NCBI GenBank assembly: GCA_938083195.1
Contig: CALKCK010000019.1
Span: forward strand, 80,777 to 144,776
DNA length: 64,000 nt
Direction of reading: 5' to 3'
DNA from: an uncultured Pirellulaceae bacterium
Lineage (GTDB): Bacteria; Planctomycetota; Planctomycetia; Pirellulales; Pirellulaceae
Shown here: in pieces, positions 25,594 through 35,162 of the stretch
Layout of the letters: every line of letters starts with the position of its first letter
Position numbering within the stretch: position 1 is the first letter of the stretch
Program-made: the position numbers and the translations under genes
The notes under the pieces: model-generated
The model's database searches: none
What the model was told of the DNA's origin: nothing
What the model saw: only the letters and a program-made list of their open reading frames with translations

Positions 25594-26079
25594 TCAGGGT
25601 GTTAATTTTTTTCTTAAATCAGGAATGATTTCGGACGGAACGAATCTCGCAAGTTGTTCGTCGGTTGCCAGCGGGGTGACCTGTTTAATCAGCGAACTTG
25701 AAACGTGGGCGTATTCGCCGTCTGCCATTAGAAATACGGTCTCGAGTTCATCGTTGAGTGCTCGGTTGGCCATCATCATCGTAAATTCGGCAGCAATGTC
25801 TGTCAGTGGCCGCACGCCGCGGATCATCACTTTGGCGTCGCATTTCTTGACGAAGTTAACCGCTAGACCTTCGAAAGTTTCGACTTGGACATTGTCTAGA
25901 TGGGCTGTCACTCGGTGGACTAAGTCCAGTCGCTCGTCCGACTTAAAAAGACCAGTTTTCTCAATATTGACACCGATTCCAATCACCAGGCGGTCAACCA
26001 AGCGACTGCTTCGTTCAATAACGTTAAGGTGTCCCAGCGTGATCGGATCGAACGAGCCGGTGTAAACGGCGGTCTTCAT
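25594..26079 (-). CDS. coaD: Phosphopantetheine adenylyltransferase
   Basis: 161 aa, the usual length. Transfers AMP to 4'-phosphopantetheine in coenzyme A synthesis. The nucleotidyltransferase motif is YTGSFDPITLGHLNVIERSS (T/HxGH-type loop), followed by MIRGVRPLTD and the SSSLIKQ motif. Only a 144-bp gap separates it from the convergent PTPS-like gene. Confidence 0.96.
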   Translation of the reverse strand: MKTAVYTGSFDPITLGHLNVIERSSRLVDRLVIGIGVNIEKTGLFKSDERLDLVHRVTAHLDNVQVETFEGLAVNFVKKCDAKVMIRGVRPLTDIAAEFTMMMANRALNDELETVFLMADGEYAHVSSSLIKQVTPLATDEQLARFVPSEIIPDLRKKLTP

Positions 26080-26613
26080 AGGGAAATTGTCCTGTTGGAT
26101 GTTTTCGCAATGCAGTCCTAGGTGACTTCATTTAACGCTAATAATTGTAACCAATACGAGTGATTAAAACGGAGTCCTGACGAGATATCGGCTGGTTGAA
26201 AATCAAAAAAGCCATTTTTCGACCATACTGGGAAAGATTTTTTTTGGGAAAGAGGTTGGTTTGTTGGCGGTTCAATCCATATAATCAAGTCCACGATGGC
26301 GTTGAAACGGGGTTGTGACTGAAAACCGGTCCGATGCTCATGCCGAAACACTGGAAAAAGTGCTACAAGCCCACCTTCTGTGGAAGGACTACGCGTGATA
26401 ACCGGAATCGTCGATACTGGAAAGTAGGTTCATCGCATTCTCTTTGATATGCCATCGTGACACCACCCAAAGGCCAATTATACTAACGTAGAGTCTAATA
26501 TTTAGTAACGGGCATCCTGGTTCGATTTGAATTGGGCTGTTTATTTTTGGCGATGATCGGATAGCTGTCTTTGGCAAGTCCGACTCGCGAACGCAATTTT
26601 GAGGATAACTTCT
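26080..26613 (+). other. Divergent intergenic region
   Basis: About 530 bp between coaD (minus) and a small membrane protein (plus). It contains a T8 run near 26230 without a stem and a good promoter match at 26457-26484. Short open frames on the minus strand look like chance. Confidence 0.5.
26457..26484 (+). promoter_or_regulatory. Candidate sigma-70 promoter
   Basis: GTGACA (26457-26462), a 16-bp spacer, then TATACT (26479-26484); each hexamer is one base from consensus. It lies about 130 bp upstream of the small membrane protein start. Confidence 0.45.
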
Positions 26614-26817
26614 GTGCAGAAGGGGCTTTGTATCGCCGCGCTAACGATCGCTATCATCGTTTTCGCTTTATTCCTTGCCGACTTAGTTCTGGGATTTTCC
26701 GGAATGCAACAGGTTGCGCCGTTTAAGTTCGCGAATATGTACATCGACATTGTGTTTGTCGTATGCTCGCTGCTCTTGGCTGTGATGAGTTGGTTCACGC
26801 TTCGCGAACAGGTTTAG
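26614..26817 (+). CDS. Small two-helix membrane protein
   Basis: 67 aa from GTG 26614, chosen because GAGGA (26601-26605) is 8 bases upstream. There are two hydrophobic segments, LCIAALTIAIIVFALFLADL and MYIDIVFVVCSLLLAVMSWF, with a short loop between them and a charged C-terminus. There are no motifs to assign function; the two-helix plan suggests a small structural or accessory inner-membrane protein. Confidence 0.6.
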   Translation: MQKGLCIAALTIAIIVFALFLADLVLGFSGMQQVAPFKFANMYIDIVFVVCSLLLAVMSWFTLREQV

Positions 26818-27118
26818 TTGCCGAAACCGGTCAGAGACCGTTCTTCGCGATTACCCCTTCTTGTTGCTCGGAATTCGAGCGTTCTTTCTACGTGGCTCAA
26901 CGACTCGGTTTGCGATGCTACGCATTGACAACCTCATTGGGATGCCAAGGTCGGTTTGTTTTGTGACGCTCGCCATTGGTTTCGTGGAAATTACGAGAGT
27001 TCTGAAAGCCTAGAGAGTTAAGTGATTTGATAATTGCTTTTCTTCTCACTGCGAACTGCGTTATCATAACGAACCTAGGATTGTTGTTTTCCACTATTCG
27101 TTTCGTTGAGACCTCTCC
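26818..27118 (+). other. Intergenic, nothing recognisable
   Basis: About 300 bp between the small membrane protein and the first Gfo/Idh/MocA gene. I see no terminator, RNA gene or convincing promoter. Confidence 0.4.
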
Positions 27119-28426
27119 ATGAGCCATCATTTATCCCGTCGAGAATTTACCAAAGCTGGTGCGGCGTCTGCGGTCGCGGTTTCACTGCCTTCGACGGCTG
27201 CTGTTGCCAGACGTACAGACAAAATTCGAGTTGGATTTGTCGGTGTTGGTAATCGTGGTTCTCAGTTGATGAAAGCTTTTGCAACTCAGGAAGACTGTGA
27301 ATTTGTAGGAGTTGCAGACGTCTATCAACCCTATCGCGAAAGAGCCAGGCAGAATTTCGGGGCAAACCTGGTAGTTGTTGAGGACTATCGCAAGTTGTTG
27401 GATCGAAAAGATATCGATGCAATCGTTATTGCGACCCCGGATCACTGGCATGCGATTCAAGCGATTGCTGCCATGTCGGCTGGAAAAGATGTGTACGTTG
27501 AAAAACCGTTAAGCGTGACCATTCATGAAGGTCGGCAAATGGTTGAGGCAGCAAAGCGATACAATCGAATTTCGCAGGTGGGTTTGCACCGCCGGTCGAT
27601 GAAGCTGTATCGGAGTTTGTCCGATTTTATGAAAACCGACCAGTTGGGGAAGATTACCGTATCGAGAGCCTATCGTTTGAACAACATGTTCCCTAACGGC
27701 ATTGGCCAGATGTCCCATCAAAACCCCCCTTCCGATTTGAATTGGGATCTTTGGCTTGGCCCGCGTCCTAAGCAAGCTTATCAAGAGAATATTGCCCCTT
27801 ATAAATTTCGCTGGTGGCAACGATTCTCTTCTCAGATGGGGAATTGGGGAGTTCACTATTTCGACACGATTCGGTGGATGCTTGGGGAAACAGCTCCGTC
27901 GTCAGTGGTAGCGATAGGTGGAAATTTTGCGATTGATGACGATCGCACGATTCCCGATACCGCCGAGGCGGTGTTTGAAATGCGTGGAGGTTCGCTACTT
28001 ACATTTGGACAATATGAAGCAACTAGCAATCCGGCGTTAGCATACGGTGAAATTGAGTTTCGTGGTACACAGGGTACGGCTTATTCTTCTTCAACGGGGT
28101 ACAAGGTCCTCGCTGAGAAACCGGGGCAGTTTCAAGCAAAGGGGGCAAGGGGAAAGGACTCTGAGTTTATGCTTAACGAACCCAATGGCGTGGCAACCGC
28201 AAACCACGCGAGAAATTTTCTGGATAGTATTAAGTCGCGAAAGCAAACCCATTGTCCCATGGAAGAGGGGCATCGTTCGACCACGTTCGCACACCTTGCA
28301 AATATCTCATTGGCAACCAAGTCACGGCTTGAATGGGATGCGAGTAATGAGCGATTCATCGACAATAAGTCAGCCAATGAATTGTTGCACTATGAATACC
28401 GTAAAGGATTCGAATTGCCGACCTGA
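27119..28426 (+). CDS. Tat-exported Gfo/Idh/MocA family oxidoreductase
   Basis: 435 aa. The N-terminus has a twin-arginine signal (SRREFTKAGAASAVAVSL), followed by an NAD(P)-binding Rossmann fold (IRVGFVGVGNRGSQL), IVIATPDHWHA, and the family signature EKPLSVTIHEG. The substrate-binding half has GNWGVHYFDTIRWMLG. Such proteins oxidise sugars or derivatives; the export signal suggests a tightly bound cofactor. A second family member lies at 35163-36614. These expanded planctomycete paralogues are often near DUF1080 and DUF1501 genes, as here. Substrate unknown. Confidence 0.9.
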   Translation: MSHHLSRREFTKAGAASAVAVSLPSTAAVARRTDKIRVGFVGVGNRGSQLMKAFATQEDCEFVGVADVYQPYRERARQNFGANLVVVEDYRKLLDRKDIDAIVIATPDHWHAIQAIAAMSAGKDVYVEKPLSVTIHEGRQMVEAAKRYNRISQVGLHRRSMKLYRSLSDFMKTDQLGKITVSRAYRLNNMFPNGIGQMSHQNPPSDLNWDLWLGPRPKQAYQENIAPYKFRWWQRFSSQMGNWGVHYFDTIRWMLGETAPSSVVAIGGNFAIDDDRTIPDTAEAVFEMRGGSLLTFGQYEATSNPALAYGEIEFRGTQGTAYSSSTGYKVLAEKPGQFQAKGARGKDSEFMLNEPNGVATANHARNFLDSIKSRKQTHCPMEEGHRSTTFAHLANISLATKSRLEWDASNERFIDNKSANELLHYEYRKGFELPT

Positions 28427-28476
28427 GAAGCGTTTGTCTAAATGAAAACGGTACGGTGAATTTCTTGCCCGTTTGT

Positions 28477-29460
28477 CTAAAGCAGTCCAATCATCTTGAG
28501 CGTTTCGGAGCTGACATTGCCTCCGCAAAGTAGGACCACCACGTTCTTGTCTTTAAACGAGTCGCAGGATTTTAAAAGTCCGGCAATTGCAACGGCGGCA
28601 GCTCCTTCGATTGGTTTTTTTTCGTTCTCCATAAATCGAATTAATTCAGATCTGATTTCTGTTTCTGAGACGGTGTAGCATTGGTCAACAATTTTTTGAC
28701 ACAAAGGGAAAGTAATGGAGCCAGGTTCAACACCGCCTGCGGTGCCATCAGAGAGAGTTTCGGTTGAGGGAAGGGGCAGCAGTTCCCCTGCTTCCAGCGA
28801 CTTGATCAAAACGCAAGAGTTTTCAGGCGAGCATCCGATGATTTTGCAATTTGGAATCTCCGTCTTGAGAAATGCTCCGACTCCGGAAGCCAGTCCCCCG
28901 CCTCCCATGGATAAAAAAACTGCGTCGACGGAATCTAACTGATCTGAGATTTCGAGGCCAAGTGTGCCTTGGCCAGCAATGACGTCCGTATCGTTATAGG
29001 GCGCTACATAAGTCGCATTGTTTTTGATCGCATGCGCGACGGCAGTCAGTTCGGCGTCTACGCAATCCGAACCGGCAAAAATTATCTTTGCCCCCAATTC
29101 TGTAATCGCTGCAATTTTAAATGGACTAGTTCCTGTGGGTGCATAAATCGTTGGTGTCATTCCTAGCGACTGAGCGGCAAAGGCAACGGCTTTCCCATGG
29201 TTGCCGGTCGAGGCAGTGACAATTCCATTGGCGAGAGCTTCTTTTGACATTCCGATTAGCTTTGCAGAGGCTCCGCGGATTTTGAACGAGCCCGTGGTTT
29301 GCAGGTTTTCGTATTTGAAAAAGACGTTGGCTCCGGTCAGATTGCTGTAATATGCCGAATGAAGTAGGGGAGTCTTTTGAAGTAGTGATTTGATTTTAAG
29401 TGCGACTTCGGGAACTCGGTCATGAATCGATTGGACATCGGGATGAGGAGATAATGACAT
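28477..29460 (-). CDS. Threonine/serine dehydratase family (PLP-dependent)
   Basis: 327 aa fold-type II PLP enzyme. The cofactor Lys lies in TGSFKIRGA, the substrate loop is ASTGNHGKAVA, and the phosphate-binding Gly loop is SMGGGGLASG. The length (no C-terminal regulatory ACT domain) matches catabolic threonine deaminase or serine racemase-type enzymes rather than biosynthetic IlvA. It deaminates threonine or serine to the 2-oxo acid, or racemises serine; the sequence does not decide. It stands between carbohydrate-related genes on the opposite strand. Confidence 0.88.
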   Translation of the reverse strand: MSLSPHPDVQSIHDRVPEVALKIKSLLQKTPLLHSAYYSNLTGANVFFKYENLQTTGSFKIRGASAKLIGMSKEALANGIVTASTGNHGKAVAFAAQSLGMTPTIYAPTGTSPFKIAAITELGAKIIFAGSDCVDAELTAVAHAIKNNATYVAPYNDTDVIAGQGTLGLEISDQLDSVDAVFLSMGGGGLASGVGAFLKTEIPNCKIIGCSPENSCVLIKSLEAGELLPLPSTETLSDGTAGGVEPGSITFPLCQKIVDQCYTVSETEIRSELIRFMENEKKPIEGAAAVAIAGLLKSCDSFKDKNVVVLLCGGNVSSETLKMIGLL

Positions 29461-29704
29461 GGAATCTGAAATCGATTTTCAGTTGATGGGAATGGAAAGA
29501 AGGTAGAGAAAGACGCCTTAGCGGTTGTCATGGAGCGGTGAGTTCGGTAACGAATAGGGTCGATTTTGGCACTTCGTGGCATGGTTTACAAACGGCGAGC
29601 CAATTTTATAGAGATAACTAAGTCTCTTGGGTTGATTCCACGGACGCGATTTATGATATCGGTTATCCTAATAGAGAATTGATAATAAATGTTGCGATTG
29701 ATTG

Positions 29705-32680
29705 ATGATGACTAAATTTCGATTACAAATTTTAATTGCCGTGGTTTTGTTGGGCAGCTGCGGAATAACCAACAGCTACGGTCTTGAAGACGATATTTTT
29801 CTTGATCGCGTCGTTCCGATATTTCAAACTCGGTGTCTTGAATGCCATCGCACTGGACTGGCCAAGGGAGATTTTTCTCTTCAGGATGCTTCTAGTTTTT
29901 TTCAAGACGGTTACGTCGAACGAGGTGATGCGGGCAACAGTCATCTTGTTGAATTGATTTTGTCTCAAGACAATCATCGCCCCGAGATGCCCAAGAATGG
30001 CTCGCCGCTTACTAATGATCAGATTAGAACGATTCGTTCGTGGATTGACTTGGGAGCCCCTTGGCCGGAGGGCTACAAATTAACCTACGATGCGCAAGCG
30101 GCACGGTCGCTCGATTATGATTGGTGGTCTTTTCAAGAGATCGTGAAACCAGCGGTTCCAGTTTTGGTCGATTCTCCTAATCGCGATTGGGTTCGGAACC
30201 CCGTGGATGCGTTTGTTTTGGAATCGCTTGAACGCAAAAACCTTGTTCCTTCAAAGGAGGCGGATCGGAGGACTCTTATTCGCAGGCTCAGTTATGATCT
30301 GACCGGACTTCCGCCAACGATTGAACAGATTGAGGCGTTTGAGGGAGATAAATCTGAGGATGCGTACGAACGATTAGTTGAGCGGTTGCTTGCTTCCCCT
30401 CGCTATGGTGAGCGATGGGCGCGGCACTGGTTGGACGTCGTCAAATACGCCGACACTTGCGGTTACGATAAAGATAAACTGCGGCCTAATGCATGGCCAT
30501 ATCGTGACTATGTGATTCGATCCTTCAATGATGATAAGCCGTACCGGAGATTCGTGCAGGAACAGATTGCCGGCGACGTGCTCTTTCCCGGGACTGAGGA
30601 TGGCATCTTGGGACTTGGGTTTATTGCCGCTGGCCCTTGGGATTTTATTGGGCATGTTGAGGTGCCCGAATCTAAGTTGGACGGGCGGGTCGCTCGAAAC
30701 CTCGATCGCGACGATATGGTGTCTAACACGTTCAATTCATTCTGCAGCTTGACCGTACAGTGTGCCCGCTGCCACGACCATAAATTTGATCCAATCACCC
30801 AAGACCATTACTACAGACTTCAAGCTATTTTTGCGGCGGTGGATCGGGCCGATCGTGTTTACGCGGTCGATCCAAAGATTGAGCTTCAACGCGATGCTCT
30901 CAAAGGTCAAATCGCAAAAGCAGAAAAATCACTCACTCAATTGAAGGAACAACTTGATCGATCTGGCGGCCAGGCATTAGTGAAACTGCGGGAAAGAGTT
31001 GGTGCGGTTAACGGTGGAACCAAAAGGCCAGAATTTGGATATCACAGTAAAGTTGAATTGCGGCAAGACGCTCCGAAGTGGGTTGGAATAGAATTCGACC
31101 AAGCCCAGACCGTCAAACAGATCGTGTTGCATGGGGCGCACGATGAATTCAATAATATTGGTGCTGGATTTGGTTTCCCTCTGCGGTTCCGAGTGGAAGT
31201 CAATGGGCGCACCATCTTTGATCGTGAGAATGCTGATTTTGCCAACCCTCAGCTAACGCCAATTGTCATTCCTGTTTCCGAACCCCTTAAGTCGGTTCGC
31301 CTCGTGGCGACAAAGCTCGCGAAGCGAAGTTCCGATTATCATTTGGCATTGGCTGAGATTGAATTGCTCAACTCGGGTGGAGAGAACGTTGCGGCCACTG
31401 GAAAAGTGATTGCTCTGGATTCCATTGAAGCGCCTGTTCGATGGGGGAAGTCAAATTTGGTTGACGGAATTTGGTACTCACCCCTCGGTAAGACACGGAA
31501 GGAACTGCAAGCTGAGTTGGATGCGATGGTTTTGAGCCTCATTGGAAAATCCGGAGTTGACCGAAAGTCAAGTTTCGAAAATCAAATTTCTGAATCGCAA
31601 AAGAAATTATCCCAACTGCCGGTTGGGAAAAAGGTATACGCTGCAGCGACTGAATTTGAGTCTCAGGGAAATTTTAAAGCGACACGAGGGCAGCCGCGTC
31701 CAGTGTATTTCTTGCCGCGTGGTGAAGTTTCCAATCCCGGTCCGATGTTGAAACCTGGGATTATTCCTCTGGCCTCAGAGCGAACCTCTGGGATGGAGAT
31801 CAAACCGGGGGAAAGCGAGTCTGTTGCCCGTTCCAAACTGGCACTTTGGCTGACTGACTCAAGTAACCCATTGTTGTGGCGAAGTGTTGTGAATCGGATT
31901 TGGCATTATCATTTTGGCCGCGGCATTGTTGATACGCCTAATGACTTTGGTCGCATGGGTGGAGAGCGTTCTCATCCAGAACTTCTTGACTGGCTGGCTG
32001 CAACCTTTCGAGATGGCGGGGAAGCTGTTTCGGCAGAGTCCTTTAAAGACCTTCATCGTTTACTTGTGACCAGTTCGGTATATCGACAGTCCTCAAGCTA
32101 TGCCGGGGAAGGCATGAAGGTAGATTCGGGGAATCGCTATTTGTGGCGGATGAATCGGCGGCGATTGTCCGCCGAGGAGATACGCGACTCGATTTTGCAT
32201 GCCAGTGGTTTGCTTAATTTGGAAATGGGGGGAGCTGGTTATTTCTTGTTTCAGCTGGAAAAGACTGAGCATTCTCCCCATTACGAATACCATAAATTTG
32301 ATCACACGGATCCCAAATCTTATCGGAGATCAATTTACCGATTTATTGTTCGCTCCCAACCAGATCCTTTTATGACCACGCTCGATTGCGCAGATTCCTC
32401 ACAGAGTACGCCGGCTCGAAACGAAACACAAACACCGTTGCAATCGCTGACGATGCTCAACAGCGATTTTAGTCTGATGATGTCTGAAAAGTTTGCCGAA
32501 CGCATTGAATTGGAATCCAATGATCACTCTATAAGGATTCAAAAGATTGTCCGACAATCGTTAGGTCGAGATCCGACTCGATTGGAATTATCAAAGATGG
32601 ATGATTTCGTTCAGCAGCATGGGTTGGTGAATTTGATCCGGATTGTTTTTAATTTGAGTGAATTTGTTTTTATTGATTGA
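29705..32680 (+). CDS. Secreted planctomycete cytochrome-type protein (PSCyt1-DUF1549-DUF1553) with discoidin-like insert
   Basis: 991 aa from ATG 29705 (29708 equally possible). The signal sequence ends at LLGSC, close to a lipobox, so it may be a lipoprotein. It has a cytochrome c-like PSCyt1 domain with CLECH (45-49), then DUF1549 (~155-370; RRLSYDLTGLPPT, ERWARHWLDVVKYAD). A beta-rich insert follows at about residues 440-555 (PKWVGIEFDQAQTVKQIVLHG, SVRLVATKLAKRSSDYHLAL), like an F5/8 type C carbohydrate-binding domain. DUF1553 closes it (~680-985; SSNPLLWRSVVNRIWHYHFG, NETQTPLQSLTMLN). It is paired with a DUF1501 protein downstream, the standard planctomycete arrangement. It probably acts on polysaccharide in the periplasm; the reaction is unknown. 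Confidence 0.92.
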   Translation: MMTKFRLQILIAVVLLGSCGITNSYGLEDDIFLDRVVPIFQTRCLECHRTGLAKGDFSLQDASSFFQDGYVERGDAGNSHLVELILSQDNHRPEMPKNGSPLTNDQIRTIRSWIDLGAPWPEGYKLTYDAQAARSLDYDWWSFQEIVKPAVPVLVDSPNRDWVRNPVDAFVLESLERKNLVPSKEADRRTLIRRLSYDLTGLPPTIEQIEAFEGDKSEDAYERLVERLLASPRYGERWARHWLDVVKYADTCGYDKDKLRPNAWPYRDYVIRSFNDDKPYRRFVQEQIAGDVLFPGTEDGILGLGFIAAGPWDFIGHVEVPESKLDGRVARNLDRDDMVSNTFNSFCSLTVQCARCHDHKFDPITQDHYYRLQAIFAAVDRADRVYAVDPKIELQRDALKGQIAKAEKSLTQLKEQLDRSGGQALVKLRERVGAVNGGTKRPEFGYHSKVELRQDAPKWVGIEFDQAQTVKQIVLHGAHDEFNNIGAGFGFPLRFRVEVNGRTIFDRENADFANPQLTPIVIPVSEPLKSVRLVATKLAKRSSDYHLALAEIELLNSGGENVAATGKVIALDSIEAPVRWGKSNLVDGIWYSPLGKTRKELQAELDAMVLSLIGKSGVDRKSSFENQISESQKKLSQLPVGKKVYAAATEFESQGNFKATRGQPRPVYFLPRGEVSNPGPMLKPGIIPLASERTSGMEIKPGESESVARSKLALWLTDSSNPLLWRSVVNRIWHYHFGRGIVDTPNDFGRMGGERSHPELLDWLAATFRDGGEAVSAESFKDLHRLLVTSSVYRQSSSYAGEGMKVDSGNRYLWRMNRRRLSAEEIRDSILHASGLLNLEMGGAGYFLFQLEKTEHSPHYEYHKFDHTDPKSYRRSIYRFIVRSQPDPFMTTLDCADSSQSTPARNETQTPLQSLTMLNSDFSLMMSEKFAERIELESNDHSIRIQKIVRQSLGRDPTRLELSKMDDFVQQHGLVNLIRIVFNLSEFVFID

Positions 32681-32762
32681 TCGAATCAAGGTGAAATGAC
32701 GAGCTCCAGTGGCGTATTTTTACCCGTGAGTCTGGATTGCGTTTTAGTTGCGAAGAGTAGTT

Positions 32763-34232
32763 ATGACCATTGATCTGTTACGGCGAAAATTTTTATTTGA
32801 CAGCGCATGGGGATTTGGTTCTCTGGCATTGTTGGATTTGTTGAACTCAGAGAGTCGAATTGTAAAGAGCCAGCGTGACGGTCAGAAAGTGACGTCTGGT
32901 GTTTTGCATCACCCTCCGAAAGCCAAGAGAGTGGTCCAGCTTTTCATGGCGGGTGCTGCAAGTCATATCGATCTTTTTGATCACAAACCGGCGCTTGAAA
33001 AGCATCACGGAGAGCCTTCCGATTTTGGTGAAAAAGTAGAGGCGTTTCAAAATGGTCTCGGTCCCTGGATGAAATCTCCGTTTCAATTTCGGCCCTATGG
33101 GGCTTCGGGGAAAATGCTCAGTGATGCAGTCGCCGATCTCGGCAGTTGCGTTGACGAGATGGCGTTCATTCACAACATGACAGGGAAAACGGGGGTGCAT
33201 AGTCAAGCCACCTATTTGCAGGCAACTGGCTTTCAGCGGCCTGGGTTCCCAGGAGTCGGTTCGTGGGTAAGTTATGCGTTAGGAAGCGAAAATGAGAATT
33301 TACCGGCATTTGTCGTGCTCCCAGATCATCGCGGGTTTGCCAGTAACGGCCCGAAAAACTGGGGTTCAGCTTTTTTACCTACCAGTTCGCAAGGAACAAC
33401 AATTTTTCCGCAGCGCGAGCGACCCATTCGTGATTTGTTTCCGAAAAGTGATTTGGTGACGCCGTCAAGCCATGCTCAGGGGCTCAAGTTGCTTGATCAA
33501 TTGAATCGTGATTTCGCCAGGACCCGAGTGGGAGACGAGCGGTTAGAATCGAGACTGCGGACTTACGAACTAGCGGCCAAGATGCAGTTGAGTGCCCCGG
33601 AAGCTCTCGATTTGTCGTCCGAACCAGCTCATATCATGAAAATGTATGGGCTAGATCGGATTGGGGCGGAATACCCGGAGGCCATTAATGTGCCGGAAGA
33701 AATCGAGTACTTTGGTAGAAAGTGTTTGATTGCAAGGCGTTTGCTGGAGCGCGGTGTGCGCTATGTCCAGATTTGGTCGGGAAATGATAACAGTTTTCCT
33801 CGCCGGAACTGGGATAGCCACGAAGACTTGAAGCGAGAGCACGGGCCATTGGCACGCGGGATGGCTAGAGGTGCATCTGCTCTTATTCAAGATTTGAAAC
33901 AGCGAGGATTGTTGGATGATACGATCGTGTTGTGGACTACAGAATTTGGGCGAATGCCATCGACGCAAGGTAGTACTGGGCGAGACCACAATCCTCATGT
34001 ATTTACGAATTGGCTCTGCGGTGGAGGCGTTCGTGGTGGTGTTTCGCATGGTGAATCGGATCAGTGGGGGTTTAAGCCACTCGATCGAGACAACCCAACT
34101 CAGGTTTATGATATTCATGCGACGCTGCTTCATTTGCTTGGCCTAAATCATTTGAAGCTAACCGTCCGGCATAACGGAATCGATCGAAGATTGACTGATG
34201 TTCACGGGCACGTCATTCGTGAAATTATTTAG
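32763..34232 (+). CDS. DUF1501 family exported protein
   Basis: 489 aa from ATG 32763, with a twin-arginine-like N-terminus ([15 protein letters not shown]). DUF1501 features are [55 protein letters not shown] and [21 protein letters not shown]. The metal-site pattern is related to sulfatase/alkaline-phosphatase-like folds. It follows the DUF1549/DUF1553 gene by 82 bp and is almost certainly in the same operon. The pair is widespread in planctomycetes; its biochemical role is not established. Confidence 0.92.
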   Translation: MTIDLLRRKFLFDSAWGFGSLALLDLLNSESRIVKSQRDGQKVTSGVLHHPPKAKRVVQLFMAGAASHIDLFDHKPALEKHHGEPSDFGEKVEAFQNGLGPWMKSPFQFRPYGASGKMLSDAVADLGSCVDEMAFIHNMTGKTGVHSQATYLQATGFQRPGFPGVGSWVSYALGSENENLPAFVVLPDHRGFASNGPKNWGSAFLPTSSQGTTIFPQRERPIRDLFPKSDLVTPSSHAQGLKLLDQLNRDFARTRVGDERLESRLRTYELAAKMQLSAPEALDLSSEPAHIMKMYGLDRIGAEYPEAINVPEEIEYFGRKCLIARRLLERGVRYVQIWSGNDNSFPRRNWDSHEDLKREHGPLARGMARGASALIQDLKQRGLLDDTIVLWTTEFGRMPSTQGSTGRDHNPHVFTNWLCGGGVRGGVSHGESDQWGFKPLDRDNPTQVYDIHATLLHLLGLNHLKLTVRHNGIDRRLTDVHGHVIREII

Positions 34233-34317
34233 CGAAGGTTGTGTGGCGAATAAAATAAGAGACCGAGATAAGACAATCAAGAGAATGGTAGAAGACTTAA
34301 TTGAAAGAGGTGAACCG

Positions 34318-35055
34318 GTGATTTTAAGATGTTTCGTATTTTTGTTGTTGGGATTCACATGCTGTCTAGGTTCCACTTGGGGGCAAGAAAGTGCAGAGAA
34401 AAGTGAATTGGGTTTTCGCGATCTTTTTAATGGTAAAGATCTCACGGGCTGGATCGACGTTAACACGTCTCCGGAAACCTGGTCGGTCAAGGATGGATTA
34501 TTGGTGTGCACCGGCAAGCCGATTGGCGTAATGCGCTCGGATCGGCAATACGAAAACTTCATTCTTGAAATTGAATGGCGTCACATGGAGCCAGGTGGGA
34601 ATTCGGGTGTCTTTCTCTGGTGTGATGCGATTCCTGATCCGCGGATTCGTTTGCCCAAAGGGATGGAAGTTCAAATGCTAGAATTGGACTGGGTCAATCA
34701 GCATAAGAGAAAAGATGGATCCTTGCCCCCGATCGCTTATGTTCAGGGTGAGTTGTTTGGTGCCGGGGGGATGACGGCGACTCCAGAAAACCCCCGCGGG
34801 AACCGCAGTAAATCAGTGGAACACCGTTGCAAAGGTGTAGGCCAGTGGAACCGGTACGTGGTTGTCGCGGTCGACGGAAACGTGAAATTATCGATAAACG
34901 GGAAGTTCGTAAATGGAATTCGGGACGCTTCGATAAAAAAGGGATACTTGTGTTTGGAGTCCGAGGGGCGGGAAATTCACTTTCGTACGATCAAGATCAT
35001 GGAACTTCCGGGAGGAATGGCAAATGAATCGAACACAGCGCCGGTGATTGAGTAG
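34318..35055 (+). CDS. Secreted DUF1080 protein (3-keto-disaccharide hydrolase/lectin-like fold)
   Basis: 245 aa from GTG 34318. AGAGG (34306-34310) is 7 bases upstream and this start gives a clean signal peptide ([17 protein letters not shown]); the frame is open into the preceding gene. The DUF1080 jelly-roll begins with [13 protein letters not shown], followed by [32 protein letters not shown] and [21 protein letters not shown]. Some family members act on 3-keto-glycosides, fitting the neighbouring Gfo/Idh oxidoreductases that could make 3-keto sugars; this link is inference. It lies 85 bp after the DUF1501 gene. Confidence 0.9.
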   Translation: MILRCFVFLLLGFTCCLGSTWGQESAEKSELGFRDLFNGKDLTGWIDVNTSPETWSVKDGLLVCTGKPIGVMRSDRQYENFILEIEWRHMEPGGNSGVFLWCDAIPDPRIRLPKGMEVQMLELDWVNQHKRKDGSLPPIAYVQGELFGAGGMTATPENPRGNRSKSVEHRCKGVGQWNRYVVVAVDGNVKLSINGKFVNGIRDASIKKGYLCLESEGREIHFRTIKIMELPGGMANESNTAPVIE

Positions 35056-35162
35056 AACAATGAGAGAAAGGGGCAATAGCTCCTGTTGGATGAAATCCAG
35101 CGTTCCCTCAGGTACAATCAGCTTTTAAAAGTTATTAATTATTAATCATCTCAGAGTACTAC

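Noticed and set aside
26265..26290. tRNA T-loop-like GTTCAATCC
   Set aside because: The flanking bases do not form a T-stem and no acceptor or anticodon arm could be built.
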